From Paenibacillus sp. GSMTC-2017 (GTDB lineage Bacteria > Bacillota > Bacilli > Paenibacillales > Paenibacillaceae): 64,000 nt of DNA. The DNA lies in the NCBI RefSeq assembly GCF_016019935.1, contig NZ_JAECMT010000002.1, positions 62,001 to 126,000 on the forward strand. Reading direction: 5' to 3'. The translations under genes and the position numbers were made by a program. The notes beneath the pieces were generated by a model. It was not told where the DNA came from, made no database searches, and saw only the letters and a program-made list of their open reading frames with translations. This document shows positions 24,853 through 33,050 of this stretch, one piece after another; position 1 is the first letter of the stretch; every line of letters starts with the position of its first letter.

Positions 24853-25278
24853 TTATTGTACGATTAATGTTTGTATTGCTGATTCCGTGGAACCGAAGCC
24901 ATTATTTAGTTTAACTTTGAACTGATACGTGCCGGGAGCTAATGTCACCGTTTTGGAAGCTGATTGCGCATTCGTACCATTTTCTGAAAGGAATCCTTGG
25001 AAATTGTTGATTAAGCTTCCATTCTGATAGAGTTCCCACACATCTGCATTATTACCAGATTGAATAGAAAAACCAATTTGATATGTTCTGTTCCCTAGAT
25101 CTACAATGGTTACATTTGGTGTAGCAGGTAAACCCGAATATCCGCTCAAGTTAACATCTAGTGGAGCCGAAATAATAACAGTTCCATTTTTCATATGAGC
25201 TTTTACATAATAACGTAAATAAGTACCTATATCACCTTTGTCTTCGCAAGTTGTCCACCTTATCGCAAATGTACCATA
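24853..25278 (-). pseudogene. C-terminal remnant of a secreted chitin-binding-type protein
   Basis: The frame reads YGTFAIRWTTCED, then GTYLRYYVKAHMKNGTV, then an Ig-like domain (YQIGFSIQSGNNADVWELYQ to TYQFKVKLNNGFGS). The Ig-like repeat resembles those attached to chitinases and chitin-binding proteins of Paenibacillus. A TAG lies directly upstream at 25279-25281 and no signal peptide exists, so the true N-terminus is lost. An internal ATG at 25194 opens a 113-residue piece without export signal. The parent family is an inference. Confidence 0.55.
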
Positions 25279-25352
25279 CTATAGATAGTGGGCAAGGGTA
25301 AAAATCTATACGCAGGGATAAATTCTTAGAGTTCGTTTAACTTAAATAGTAA

Positions 25353-25844
25353 CTATCCGCTCGATTTATTATTAAAATATTGCTCTAACGCTTCGATCAT
25401 TTCATCCCTTTTTTCACTTGATCTCATATCTAATTTGATTGGCTTCTTTTTGTTACTAATGAATAATTCTATACCAGTTCTATACTTGTATTCGATCAAT
25501 TTATAATGCTCGATCTGTTCTCTTTCAATAAAATGATAACTTACTTTAATACCCTTTTCACCTAAGTAAGCTGGGTTGTGGAAAATAAAAAACACCGGGA
25601 AAGATATAATAAACATCAGCGTTATTGTTAACTCCATGAAAATCATTCCATATATCATATGAGCAATCATAATACTAAAAAAAATGAGAATTAAAGCCGC
25701 ATTTTCGTCACTACTATCAAATTTGAATACGATCTGCCCAACTTTTCTTTTTGCTTTGTTTGATGCAATTACTAAAAATAACAAGAAAATAATTTCAAGA
25801 ATAAGTAAACTGACAACTACGACCGTATCGAATTCATTTCCCAT
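25353..25844 (-). CDS. Membrane protein of unknown function
   Basis: 163 residues with three membrane segments near 8-28, 50-66 and 70-90, and a C-terminal cytoplasmic domain (NPAYLGEKGIKVSYHFIERE to KPIKLDMRSSEKRDEM). The tail resembles DUF5673-like proteins of Firmicutes but the match is uncertain. The ATG at 25844 has a weak ribosome binding site. A microprotein gene ends about 60 bases upstream. Confidence 0.55.
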   Translation of the reverse strand: MGNEFDTVVVVSLLILEIIFLLFLVIASNKAKRKVGQIVFKFDSSDENAALILIFFSIMIAHMIYGMIFMELTITLMFIISFPVFFIFHNPAYLGEKGIKVSYHFIEREQIEHYKLIEYKYRTGIELFISNKKKPIKLDMRSSEKRDEMIEALEQYFNNKSSG

Positions 25845-25907
25845 TTGTCTGCTTTCGACCCTCTTTTTGAGTGACTAGAAGTTCTAATCATTTCTTTTAT
25901 TAGCTCT

Positions 25908-26066
25908 TCATACCTGTACAAATTTATTTAGCAGCGTTCTAAATGTGTAATATACAATGGCGAAAAGAAAGAATAAGAAAACAACTTCAATCCAACCTAC
26001 CCCTATTAAACTGATTACAAATGTAACAATTAATGATTCTATCATTAATCGCTTATTCAGAATCAT
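25908..26066 (-). CDS. Microprotein with a membrane segment, coupled to phzF-like gene
   Basis: An unmarked 52-residue frame starts with ATG at 26066, 7 bases after GGGGAG, and overlaps the end of the PhzF gene by 14 bases. It reads MILNKRLMIESLIVTFVISL, then a second hydrophobic run FLFFLFAIVYY and a basic tail. The good ribosome binding site and overlap suggest coupled translation. No homologue recognised. Confidence 0.5.
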   Translation of the reverse strand: MILNKRLMIESLIVTFVISLIGVGWIEVVFLFFLFAIVYYTFRTLLNKFVQV

Positions 26067-26940
26067 AATGTATCTCCCCAACATAAACAGCTGTTCCAGA
26101 AATAAATACTTCCATCAACGTATCGCTCTGTTTATTGACTTCTACGTATACTCTGCCGTCTTTATTCATTTCTTGTCCTTGCTCAACCGTAAATGCATAC
26201 TTATGTAACTCTGGTTTAATGTAAGTTAAATAATAGGCACCCATTACACCAGACGCTGTGCCAGTAACAGGATCTTCAACCGTTCCGGAGTACGGCGAGG
26301 AAAAGTGTCTAGCATGCATTTGTGAACCTTTATCAAAAGATTGCAAACAAAACGGGTGAATCGATGCCTTAGGGTTTTCACTCAATACATCAGGAAATAA
26401 ATGATTGTACGGTTTCATATTTGAAAAACTACTCAGATTTTTGACTGGAATCAATAAAGTCCACGTGCCTGTGCTCCCATATACGATCGGATGTTCAGAA
26501 TCATATGCGTCGCTAGTTAACCCCATCGTTTGAAACAACTGTTCTATGCTTCCTCCGAATGGCGTAAATTGTGGGTTTCCTTGCTTCATTTTTATCAATA
26601 TTCCATTGTCATACGAGAAAGTAATTGGTAGAATACCAATGTTTGTTTCGATCGTTATATTGTCAGAAACTATTAACCCTCTACTTTTCAAACAATAAAG
26701 AGCAGCTATAGTAGCATGTCCGCAAAGGTTAATTTCATGTCCTGGAGTAAAAAACTGCAACTTCAAATCTGCATATGCAGATTCTAATACAAAGACAGTC
26801 TCATTAAATCCTACTTTCTTTGCAATTGCGAGCATTTCATGATGATCCAAATGATCAGCTTCCATAACTACACCAGCAGGATTACCCATATTTGGAGTTG
26901 ATGTGAATGAATCGTAATGATAAATACGTAAATTATCCAT
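26053..26940 (-). CDS. PhzF-family isomerase/epimerase
   Basis: A 295-residue PhzF-family protein, a two-domain diaminopimelate epimerase fold that isomerises small acids. The catalytic glutamate sits in GFNETVFV (about residue 47), followed by CGHATIAA and the C-terminal DPVTGTASGVMGAYY. Phenazine synthesis genes are not nearby, so the true substrate is unknown. ATG at 26940 follows AAAGGGG. An ATG-starting microprotein overlaps its 3' end. Confidence 0.9.
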   Translation of the reverse strand: MDNLRIYHYDSFTSTPNMGNPAGVVMEADHLDHHEMLAIAKKVGFNETVFVLESAYADLKLQFFTPGHEINLCGHATIAALYCLKSRGLIVSDNITIETNIGILPITFSYDNGILIKMKQGNPQFTPFGGSIEQLFQTMGLTSDAYDSEHPIVYGSTGTWTLLIPVKNLSSFSNMKPYNHLFPDVLSENPKASIHPFCLQSFDKGSQMHARHFSSPYSGTVEDPVTGTASGVMGAYYLTYIKPELHKYAFTVEQGQEMNKDGRVYVEVNKQSDTLMEVFISGTAVYVGEIHYDSE

Positions 26941-26975
26941 CTCGTTTTCCCCTTTTTAAAAGTTGAGCAACTATG

Positions 26976-27752
26976 CTACTTCTCATTAACCAACCATGTT
27001 TTTGCATCCTCAGGATCCACAAAATACGCAATACTCAAATAATGATAGTCATGTTTTTTGATCAAACTATTGAGCATCCATTTGGTTCGAAAGTTAAGTC
27101 CTACTATCGTTAACTTGTGAATATGCTTACCAATACGATTTAGGCTTTCTACTAACTCGACCAATACTTCTCTAGTAATTTTTGTATCATAAAGGTCGAT
27201 CCAAATTCTAAGCGACTTGTTCGTTTGCTTTATGAACGCTTCTTCTGCTTTCATCGTTTCAAATAATCTAATGTGTTCTTTGAAGAAGCTGCCGTATTTG
27301 AGACAATGGACTTCTCCTCCCTTTATATCTCCGCTTAAGTTGATTTTTGCTACTTTATAGCTAGGAAAGCTAGACAATGGGCTATTTTCGTAAATTAATT
27401 TCATATATTCCGTCTCATTTTCTTCCCAAACATATTTAATACGTGAATTGATTACTTTGATAATTTCTAGCTCATCACCTTCATAGTTTTCTTCATCAAG
27501 ATAGACTGGCTCAATTGGGTCAGGAGTTACTGTAGGAGTAGACGAAGGTGTGGGGGTTGTAGTCTCAGCTGCTATTGTGGCAATTGGAGTTGCACTATCA
27601 ATTTGTATTGTTGGAGAAGGTATTTCGCTATTTATCGTTTCATTTGAGGTGGAGATAGCATCAATTGAGTATTTTTTCGCATCTTTTTGGTTGCCACATG
27701 CTGTTAATAGGCTTAAAATCACTAGAAATAAGAAGATTTTTACTTTGAAAAT
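26976..27752 (-). CDS. Lipoprotein of unknown function with apparent ATT start
   Basis: About 258 residues with a lipoprotein signal (LVILSLLTACGN, Cys at about 19), then a Thr/Pro/Ser-rich linker (about 40-85) and a soluble C-terminal domain. A GTG at 27761 overlaps its own AGAGG ribosome binding site, so it is unlikely to be used. An ATT at 27752 lies 8 bases after GAGG and gives IFKVKIFLFL, a proper start to a signal peptide. It is either an ATT start or a lost ATG. Function unknown. Confidence 0.6.
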   Translation of the reverse strand: MFKVKIFLFLVILSLLTACGNQKDAKKYSIDAISTSNETINSEIPSPTIQIDSATPIATIAAETTTPTPSSTPTVTPDPIEPVYLDEENYEGDELEIIKVINSRIKYVWEENETEYMKLIYENSPLSSFPSYKVAKINLSGDIKGGEVHCLKYGSFFKEHIRLFETMKAEEAFIKQTNKSLRIWIDLYDTKITREVLVELVESLNRIGKHIHKLTIVGLNFRTKWMLNSLIKKHDYHYLSIAYFVDPEDAKTWLVNEK

Positions 27753-27846
27753 GGCAAGCACCTCTTTTGCATCATTTATAGATTTATTAAGTTATATTGT
27801 TCCCCTTCTTCAGTAGGGAACTTATCTGCTATTCCTTCATATTTGC

Positions 27847-27987
27847 TCATCGATTCATATCCCGCAACTTCTGATTGATATCATCCAGAGATCGTTGTAA
27901 CTGTTCCATTCTTCTTAGACCCGAATATTGATTGCCAATTATTCCAGTGATGCCAACGAATAAGAGAATGATAATAAGTATAAGCAT
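27847..27987 (-). CDS. Microprotein: membrane helix plus charged amphipathic helix
   Basis: An unmarked 46-residue frame begins with ATG at 27987. It reads MLILIIILLFVGITGIIGN, then YSGLRRMEQLQRSLDDINQK and a short end. The architecture (one N-terminal membrane helix, then a heptad-like charged helix) is shared with the 48-residue ORF at 33699. Ribosome binding site is weak (GAGTTGAAG). No other gene lies in this gap. Function unknown. Confidence 0.45.
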   Translation of the reverse strand: MLILIIILLFVGITGIIGNQYSGLRRMEQLQRSLDDINQKLRDMNR

Positions 27988-28122
27988 GTTAGTGACTTCA
28001 ACTCTCTTTCAAACTTTTTATGTAAAATTACATTCATCAACGATATGGTTTTAAACTCTCTAACTATAATAACGTAATTATCCCTAAATTTGTTTCTTCT
28101 GATTGTATTATTCATACAAAAG

Positions 28123-28156
28123 AACCTTACAAAGATTATTTATATCCTGTAAGGTT
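28123..28156. terminator. Bidirectional stem-loop terminator
   Basis: AACCTTACA pairs with TGTAAGGTT, and TTTTCTTT follows on the plus strand. It is about 25 bp after the SRPBCC stop on the minus strand, which is followed by CTTTTG. Confidence 0.65.
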
Positions 28157-28180
28157 TTCTTTCACATTAACTATATAGAG

Positions 28181-28669
28181 TTACATTTTGGCCAATTGCT
28201 CAGACAAGCGGTCTAACGTTTGATTGCCACCTTCAATAGCTCCGAATTTCTGTACTACATAGTTACGTTCTTCAGACGTCTTAAAGAGTAGCTTCATCGT
28301 TAGAGCGGTTTGATCGCCAAGGTCGCTAAAAGTTACAGTCGTTTCAAACTGACCAGGACTATCATCATTACCGTCACTTGCAGCATAGACAAGTCGTTCC
28401 GGCTTAACTACTTCGATGAATACGATTTTGTTCGGATAATTAACACCGTCTGGACCGTGCAGGTCAAATCTCCAAACACCGCCTACACTTACTTCGATTT
28501 CATGAATAGTATTCGTGAAACCTTTTGGCCCCCACCAATTCGCTAGATGCTGGGGCTGAGTCCAAGCTTCCCAAACTAAAGTTCGTGGCGCGTTGAAATG
28601 ACGATTTATAACAATCTCTCTGTCTTCAACATTCATACTAAACGTTTTATCTATATTATTTTCACCCAT
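28181..28669 (-). CDS. SRPBCC/AHSA1-domain protein
   Basis: 162 residues of the START/SRPBCC AHSA1 family: INRHFNAPRTLVWEAWTQPQHLANWWGP, VGGVWRFDLHGPDG and the terminal helix with GAIEGGNQTLDRLSEQL. The fold binds hydrophobic ligands. It is preceded by an ArsR gene 15 bp upstream, the typical ArsR-SRPBCC pair. The pair is widely seen but its inducer is usually unknown. Confidence 0.88.
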   Translation of the reverse strand: MGENNIDKTFSMNVEDREIVINRHFNAPRTLVWEAWTQPQHLANWWGPKGFTNTIHEIEVSVGGVWRFDLHGPDGVNYPNKIVFIEVVKPERLVYAASDGNDDSPGQFETTVTFSDLGDQTALTMKLLFKTSEERNYVVQKFGAIEGGNQTLDRLSEQLAKM

Positions 28670-28684
28670 TTTATTTCCCCATTC

Positions 28685-29029
28685 TCATTTTGTATCATTG
28701 TTTTGCGAATTGTTTGCTTTTTCCTTTAGAACTTGCAAATATTCGTCTAACCGATCAAATTTGTCTTCCCACATTCGCCTGAAGGAACTTATCCATGAAT
28801 CGAGCTCTTGAAATGGTTCCGGGCGAAGTTGATAAATCCTTCGATTCGCTACCGCATTCACTTCTACAATTCCGGCATCAAGTAATACACGAAGATGTTT
28901 GGACGCTTGAGGTTGACGAATGTAAAGCAACTCAGAAACTTCACCGACTGTCAAAGGACCTTTTCTTAGTAACTCTATGATTTGGATTCGGCTAGGTTCA
29001 GCAAGTGCGTTCATCGTTGTCATATCCAT
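28685..29029 (-). CDS. ArsR-family regulator
   Basis: 114 residues with the ArsR winged helix: MNALAEPSRIQIIELLRKGPLTVGEVSELL, LYIRQPQASKHLRVLLDAG recognition helix, then VANRRIYQL wing. No cysteine pair for metal binding is present, so it belongs to the non-metal SRPBCC-linked branch. ATG at 29029 follows AGGAGGG. It probably represses its own operon, including the downstream SRPBCC gene. Confidence 0.9.
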   Translation of the reverse strand: MDMTTMNALAEPSRIQIIELLRKGPLTVGEVSELLYIRQPQASKHLRVLLDAGIVEVNAVANRRIYQLRPEPFQELDSWISSFRRMWEDKFDRLDEYLQVLKEKANNSQNNDTK

Positions 29030-29121
29030 CTTGAGCCCTCCTATCCGTTAACATTAATGTATTAAACATATTGTTCATAATGCTTTGTTGTCAAGCTTGC
29101 GCATAAAAATTAGTGTTATTC

Positions 29122-29694
29122 TTACTTATCTAAGCGATAGATCAGACCTATGACACCTGATTCGAAAATACGATTTTCGACGAGCTTTAGTTTGATCTGA
29201 TCAACTAGATGACTTAGCATCGGCAATCCTTTGCCGAGTAATATTGGATTGATATTAATTCGATATTCATCAATTAGGCCAAACTGAGAGACTTGACTTG
29301 CGAACTGAGGACTACCGAGAATGATGATATCACCGCCCTGTTGATTTTTAAGCTTAATAATTTCTTCTTCCATATTTCCCTTTACAAGGAAAGAGTTCTC
29401 CCATTCCGCTTTATCTAGAGTTGTAGAAAATACAACTTTAGTCGTCCTTTTGATCCATTCAGCATGCGTCTTGTCGTAGTTTGAAGCAGATGGGTTACCT
29501 GGCACCGAAGTCCAATATTGTTGCATACCGAGATATGTTCTGCGCCCCCACATCACTGTGTCTACCGTTGTTAATATTTCTTTCGAGTAGTCTCCAAGTT
29601 CATCAGTGAAGTTAATCCAGTTAATGTCCCAATCTTGAACTCCTTGTGCAAATCCATCAAGCGATACGTTCAAATACAAGATTACTTTTCTCAT
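29122..29694 (-). CDS. RibD C-terminal (dihydrofolate reductase-like) protein
   Basis: 190 residues of the DHFR-like superfamily: MRKVILYLNVSLDGFAQG, TVMWGRRTYLGM, DIIILGSPQFASQV and INPILLGKGLPM. These motifs match the NADPH-binding RibD C-terminal family. It is a probable reductase of unknown substrate. ATG at 29694 follows a GGGAGTAA site. A palindrome lies in the gap toward the plus-strand Nudix gene, so the two may share a regulatory region. Confidence 0.83.
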   Translation of the reverse strand: MRKVILYLNVSLDGFAQGVQDWDINWINFTDELGDYSKEILTTVDTVMWGRRTYLGMQQYWTSVPGNPSASNYDKTHAEWIKRTTKVVFSTTLDKAEWENSFLVKGNMEEEIIKLKNQQGGDIIILGSPQFASQVSQFGLIDEYRININPILLGKGLPMLSHLVDQIKLKLVENRIFESGVIGLIYRLDK

Positions 29695-29771
29695 TTTTTA
29701 TTACTCCCTTATTTTTGTTTTATAGAACCTATTTTTACGTTATCTTTATATACAAAATATACCTATTTGAG

Positions 29772-29793
29772 AATATTCTTGTCAAGGAATATT
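29772..29793. promoter_or_regulatory. Palindrome in the divergent intergenic region
   Basis: AATATTC, an 8-bp spacer, and GAATATT form an inverted repeat at 29772-29793 between the minus-strand reductase and the plus-strand Nudix gene. It could be an operator for either; the binding protein is unknown. Confidence 0.35.
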
Positions 29794-29901
29794 ATGAAGT
29801 TGTTTTAGTCGTTTCATGTTTACACTTTCCCTCATATTGAAAAAAATAACATTAGAGGCTATCATTAAAGACTAAACTAACAATGAGAAATGAGGTTGAA
29901 T

Positions 29902-30384
29902 ATGGAGAAGTTCAGATTACGGGCAGGAGCGTTAATTATTGAAGCTGGATCAATATTATTAATAGAGTTTAAGAATGATAATAATGATGGTGTTCATTAT
30001 AATCTTCCTGCAGGTGGAGTAGAACTGGGAGAAACACTTATTGAAGCGGTCAAACGAGAAACTAAAGAAGAAGCATCTATAGAAATTGAAGTGGGTTCAG
30101 TTGCATTTGTATACGAATACCAACCGAGTATTAACAATAATGTATATGGTGACACCCATTCAGTAGGCATAACTTTTGAATGCAAACTAGTAGGGAATTC
30201 CACTCCTAAGCTACCTGAATATCCTGACTTCCGCCAAGTTGGAGTTAAATGGGTACCACTTTCTGAGCTATCTTCTGTTCAACTTTACCCGGAGATTACT
30301 AAAGATATCCTTGATTATTACGAAGGAAAAGTCTATCGGAATTATGTTGAGGAACACCAACTTCAAGCAGAAAAACAAAAATAA
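29902..30384 (+). CDS. Nudix hydrolase
   Basis: About 160 residues with a Nudix box: GGVELGETLIEAVKRETKEEAS (about residues 39-60), matching G-x5-E-x7-R-E-x-x-E-E, with S where the box usually has G. The fold cleaves nucleoside diphosphates linked to another moiety. The ATG at 29902 follows GAGG with a 6-base spacer; an upstream ATG at 29890 is weaker. It is one of two plus-strand genes in a minus-strand block. A hairpin without a T-run lies downstream. Confidence 0.85.
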   Translation: MEKFRLRAGALIIEAGSILLIEFKNDNNDGVHYNLPAGGVELGETLIEAVKRETKEEASIEIEVGSVAFVYEYQPSINNNVYGDTHSVGITFECKLVGNSTPKLPEYPDFRQVGVKWVPLSELSSVQLYPEITKDILDYYEGKVYRNYVEEHQLQAEKQK

Positions 30385-30436
30385 TTGGTCTTGCCTTGTT
30401 TAATTTTTTCTTATCCTTCAAAGCTAAATAGGCAAG

Positions 30437-30470
30437 GCCACAAACATGTGCGGTAGCATATGTGTGGCCT
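30437..30470. other. Long hairpin between convergent genes
   Basis: GGCCACA pairs with TGTGGCC, with an inner stem CATGTGC/GCATATG and a GGTA loop. It lacks a T-run on either strand, so termination is unclear. It lies between the Nudix gene and the minus-strand membrane gene ending at 30505. Confidence 0.5.
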
Positions 30471-30504
30471 GCAACATAAACTGCTTCGCAAGTTTCGCAA
30501 TAAT

Positions 30505-30708
30505 TTACACCTTCCTAGCAAGATCTAAACTAAAAGCTCTAAGAAGGTACAAATACATCGAAAATCCTAAGACCATACTCAACACAAATGATACTGTTAA
30601 GCATCTTAACCAATCGTACTGACCGATAAAATGTAATAGTCCAAAGGATGTTACGAAACAAATAATCTCCACGATTATCGTAATTAGAATTACTTTCTTT
30701 TTTGTCAT
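30505..30708 (-). CDS. Small membrane protein, two helices
   Basis: 67 residues with two membrane segments (about 6-28 and 37-55), starting MTKKKVILIT and ending in a basic tail (RAFSLDLARKV). ATG at 30708 follows TAGGAG. The VOC gene lies 8 bp upstream, so it is probably the second gene of that unit. No recognised family. Confidence 0.6.
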   Translation of the reverse strand: MTKKKVILITIIVEIICFVTSFGLLHFIGQYDWLRCLTVSFVLSMVLGFSMYLYLLRAFSLDLARKV

Positions 30709-30716
30709 TTAGTCTC

Positions 30717-31163
30717 CTACCTTTGTTTTTCTATCCATTCACTTAAATAGGGTACATAACCGATTTTTTGAGGTTTATCTGGCAACCAAGCAATAAATTC
30801 AAGGCTATTTCCGTCCGGATCATCAAAGTATACAGCTGCAGCAGGCATCCATGTATGTACGATTGGTTCGATCGGTTCTTTTCCGAAAGCTGTCCTCGGT
30901 TCGATTCCTCTTTCTTTTAGCCATTCAATACTATTCACAATCTTAGCTAAATCAGTACCAAATGCAAAATGGCGTTTATTAACTTCCACTCCCTTTGGCA
31001 CTTCCCAAACCCCGAGCAATTGCTTTGTTTCTCCGATATAAAAGAAAGCGACATTTCTTTCCTCAATCGTTAACGATAATTCCAGACCGAGCTTTATATA
31101 AAATCCAATAGACTCCTGTAAATCACTAACCTCTAGATGAGTTTCGTATAAGTTGTTTATCAT
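30717..31163 (-). CDS. VOC (glyoxalase-fold) family protein
   Basis: 148 residues of the glyoxalase/bleomycin-resistance superfamily: ETHLEVSDLQESIGFYIKLGLEL, KRHFAFG and VYFDDPDGNSLEFIAWLP with the usual DPDGN-x-x-E metal ligand. The ATG at 31163 is 9 bases after AGGAG; an ATG three codons upstream sits on the ribosome binding site. Substrate unknown. Confidence 0.82.
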   Translation of the reverse strand: MINNLYETHLEVSDLQESIGFYIKLGLELSLTIEERNVAFFYIGETKQLLGVWEVPKGVEVNKRHFAFGTDLAKIVNSIEWLKERGIEPRTAFGKEPIEPIVHTWMPAAAVYFDDPDGNSLEFIAWLPDKPQKIGYVPYLSEWIEKQR

Positions 31164-31275
31164 TACTTCCATCTCCTATGTTAGCAATCGTTAAGTTAGT
31201 TCCAGGTCTTTCTTCCAATAAAGTTACATAGTTGTCCATAATTTTCGTAACTCTTAGTTTAGTGAAATATTCCAT
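31126..31275 (-). CDS. Possible small ORF overlapping the VOC start
   Basis: A 49-residue frame from ATG at 31275, 11 bases after GGAG, runs through the gap and ends inside the VOC gene. The text MEYFTKLRVTKIMDNYVTLL is protein-like but is not matched to a family. Overlap with the next gene and AT-rich sequence make it a weak candidate. Confidence 0.25.
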   Translation of the reverse strand: MEYFTKLRVTKIMDNYVTLLEERPGTNLTIANIGDGSNDKQLIRNSSRG

Positions 31276-31361
31276 TAAACTTTCAACTCCGTTATTCAAA
31301 CCTTATTATAAATCCTGTTTTTTCATGCCGTATTAATCTTGTTGAGTAAACAGTCATCTTC

Positions 31362-31859
31362 TCACCCCATCGTATCGATTTCTTTTACCATTTCAATAGC
31401 CACAATTTTTTTACCTTCATGATTCTCTGTTATTTTGCTTCCGCAAGGGGTAAATCCATTTTTACTATAAAAGAGCAGAGCTCTCGTATTCGTATTATGG
31501 CAAAACAACTTCAATTTTTTAAGGTTATGCTCATCTATAGCTTTGTTTATCATCGTTATAAGCAAATACGTAGAAACGCCATGTCCCCTGCCTGAGTTTG
31601 ATACGATAACATTTTCTAAATAACAAGTTTGTTCCTCGTAGTTAACGTCAAATAAATTGGCAAAGGCAATGGGAATATCGTTGTCTTTCACAATCACAGT
31701 TGAACTATACCTACTTTTAAGGTTTAGCTGGATTTGATCAGTCGTTAATGGATATGTAAACTTAGGTCCCAAATAAAAAAGTTCTTCAGGAGATTGGGGA
31801 AACGTACAAATGATTTCTAGATCATACGTTGTTACATTTCTATTCGATAATTCAAACAT
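31362..31859 (-). CDS. GNAT family N-acetyltransferase
   Basis: 165 residues with the GNAT core VIVSNSGRGHGVSTYLLITMI (R-G-x-G-x-S/T loop) and a C-terminal LLFYSKNGFTPCGSK. The substrate is unknown. ATG at 31859 follows GGGGGAG. It is followed by a run of other GNAT genes (31966, 32532) on the same strand but they are not close paralogues of one another. Confidence 0.82.
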   Translation of the reverse strand: MFELSNRNVTTYDLEIICTFPQSPEELFYLGPKFTYPLTTDQIQLNLKSRYSSTVIVKDNDIPIAFANLFDVNYEEQTCYLENVIVSNSGRGHGVSTYLLITMINKAIDEHNLKKLKLFCHNTNTRALLFYSKNGFTPCGSKITENHEGKKIVAIEMVKEIDTMG

Positions 31860-31965
31860 AATATCTCCCCCTTCAATTAAAAATTACTGATTGCTCGAAA
31901 TTTGCTATTGTAGCCACTTAATGATCATATCCCTATCTTATTCAAAGCTTAAATTCTTTCGCCTC

Positions 31966-32517
31966 CTATATTTTCTTTCTCATATATATCGCAACTTCGT
32001 TAGCTGCATCACCCTGGTCATTATACAAGGACAAATCAATGCCTTCGATCGTAAAACCACAGTTTTTGTAAAAATGTATCGCTGGTGCATTCGTATTTTG
32101 AGTTTCTAACGTTACAGCTCTAAATTGATTATCAGCAGCTAAACGAAACACTTTTTCTAATAATAGCTTCCCATAGCCTTTTCTCTTAAAGTCCTGATGA
32201 ACTTGAAAATGCCAAATGAGAAGCGTATTGTTCCAAGCTTGAGGTTCAGTAATTGCAAACGCGACCAAATTGTTATCAACATAGAGCCCTAAGGAGTGCT
32301 CCATCTTAACAATTTCGTTATATCGTTTAATATCTTCGTCATCATTCATTTCTTTCTTCACGTATGGTTCAGCTAGCTCTATTAGATTTAATTGAATCAT
32401 ACAAGATTGCAACGTTTCTAATTTAACGGCTTCATATTTTTGATTAGAAATATATCCAAAATCTCCAAGAGAATTAAAGTCGTTTGATGAAAGTTCCACG
32501 AGCTTCTTAATAATCAC
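31966..32517 (-). CDS. GNAT acetyltransferase, streptothricin-type
   Basis: 183 residues in the branch of Bacillus SatA-like streptothricin acetyltransferases. It has IWHFQVHQDFKRKGYGKLLL and ends with TLETQNTNAPAIHFYKNCGF, the hallmark of this branch. Antibiotic acetylation is possible but unproven. A GTG at 32517, 8 bases after GAGG, is the likely start. Just downstream (31931-31950) lies an unused AGGAGG with no gene. Confidence 0.78.
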   Translation of the reverse strand: MIIKKLVELSSNDFNSLGDFGYISNQKYEAVKLETLQSCMIQLNLIELAEPYVKKEMNDDEDIKRYNEIVKMEHSLGLYVDNNLVAFAITEPQAWNNTLLIWHFQVHQDFKRKGYGKLLLEKVFRLAADNQFRAVTLETQNTNAPAIHFYKNCGFTIEGIDLSLYNDQGDAANEVAIYMRKKI

Positions 32518-32531
32518 TAGATTCACCTCTG

Positions 32532-33005
32532 TTACCCTAATTGTAGTTCCCAGCGTTCTTCAACAACGTTTTGATTGGATAAAAATTGTGTTTTAGTTTC
32601 AACAATATTAAATCCAAACAATGCATACATTTTACGTGCAGATACAAATAAATGATTTGTCCATAAAATTATTGTTTTATAGCCATTAGCTTTGCAAAAA
32701 TCAATCGATTTTTGTATTAATAATTTCCCATAACCTTTTCCTCTTTGATCGGTTTCAATAAGAAACCAACGCAACTGGGCTGTTTCATCACTTACTTTAA
32801 CAATACCGATTGATCCTTTCGTTTCTCCATCAACATCAATAAGCCATACGTTTTCTTTAGTAGGTTCATAGGTCTCTAAAAAACTACTTACTGAATCAAA
32901 GATGAACGAATTAAATGACTCATCAAAATTGTATTCTTTGTTATAAATTCGACAATGTGATTCAATGACGTAATCAATATCTTGTTTATTAAAAGTTCTG
33001 ATCAT
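32532..33005 (-). CDS. GNAT family N-acetyltransferase
   Basis: 157 residues: AQLRWFLIETDQRGKGYGKLLI (R-G-x-G-x-G loop) and TIILWTNHLFVSARKMYALFGF, typical of MarR-GNAT-like acetyltransferases lacking the regulator. The start is ATG at 33005. It sits 14 bp upstream of the previous GNAT gene, so both are likely co-transcribed. Substrate unknown. Confidence 0.82.
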   Translation of the reverse strand: MIRTFNKQDIDYVIESHCRIYNKEYNFDESFNSFIFDSVSSFLETYEPTKENVWLIDVDGETKGSIGIVKVSDETAQLRWFLIETDQRGKGYGKLLIQKSIDFCKANGYKTIILWTNHLFVSARKMYALFGFNIVETKTQFLSNQNVVEERWELQLG

Positions 33006-33050
33006 ATACTCACCGCCATTTGTTTCATATCACTCACACCAATAAAAGTT

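Noticed and set aside
31920..31955. AGGAGGCGAAAGA on the minus strand as the start of another small gene
   Set aside because: No start codon in useful distance opens more than a few codons; it may be a leftover of a deleted gene.
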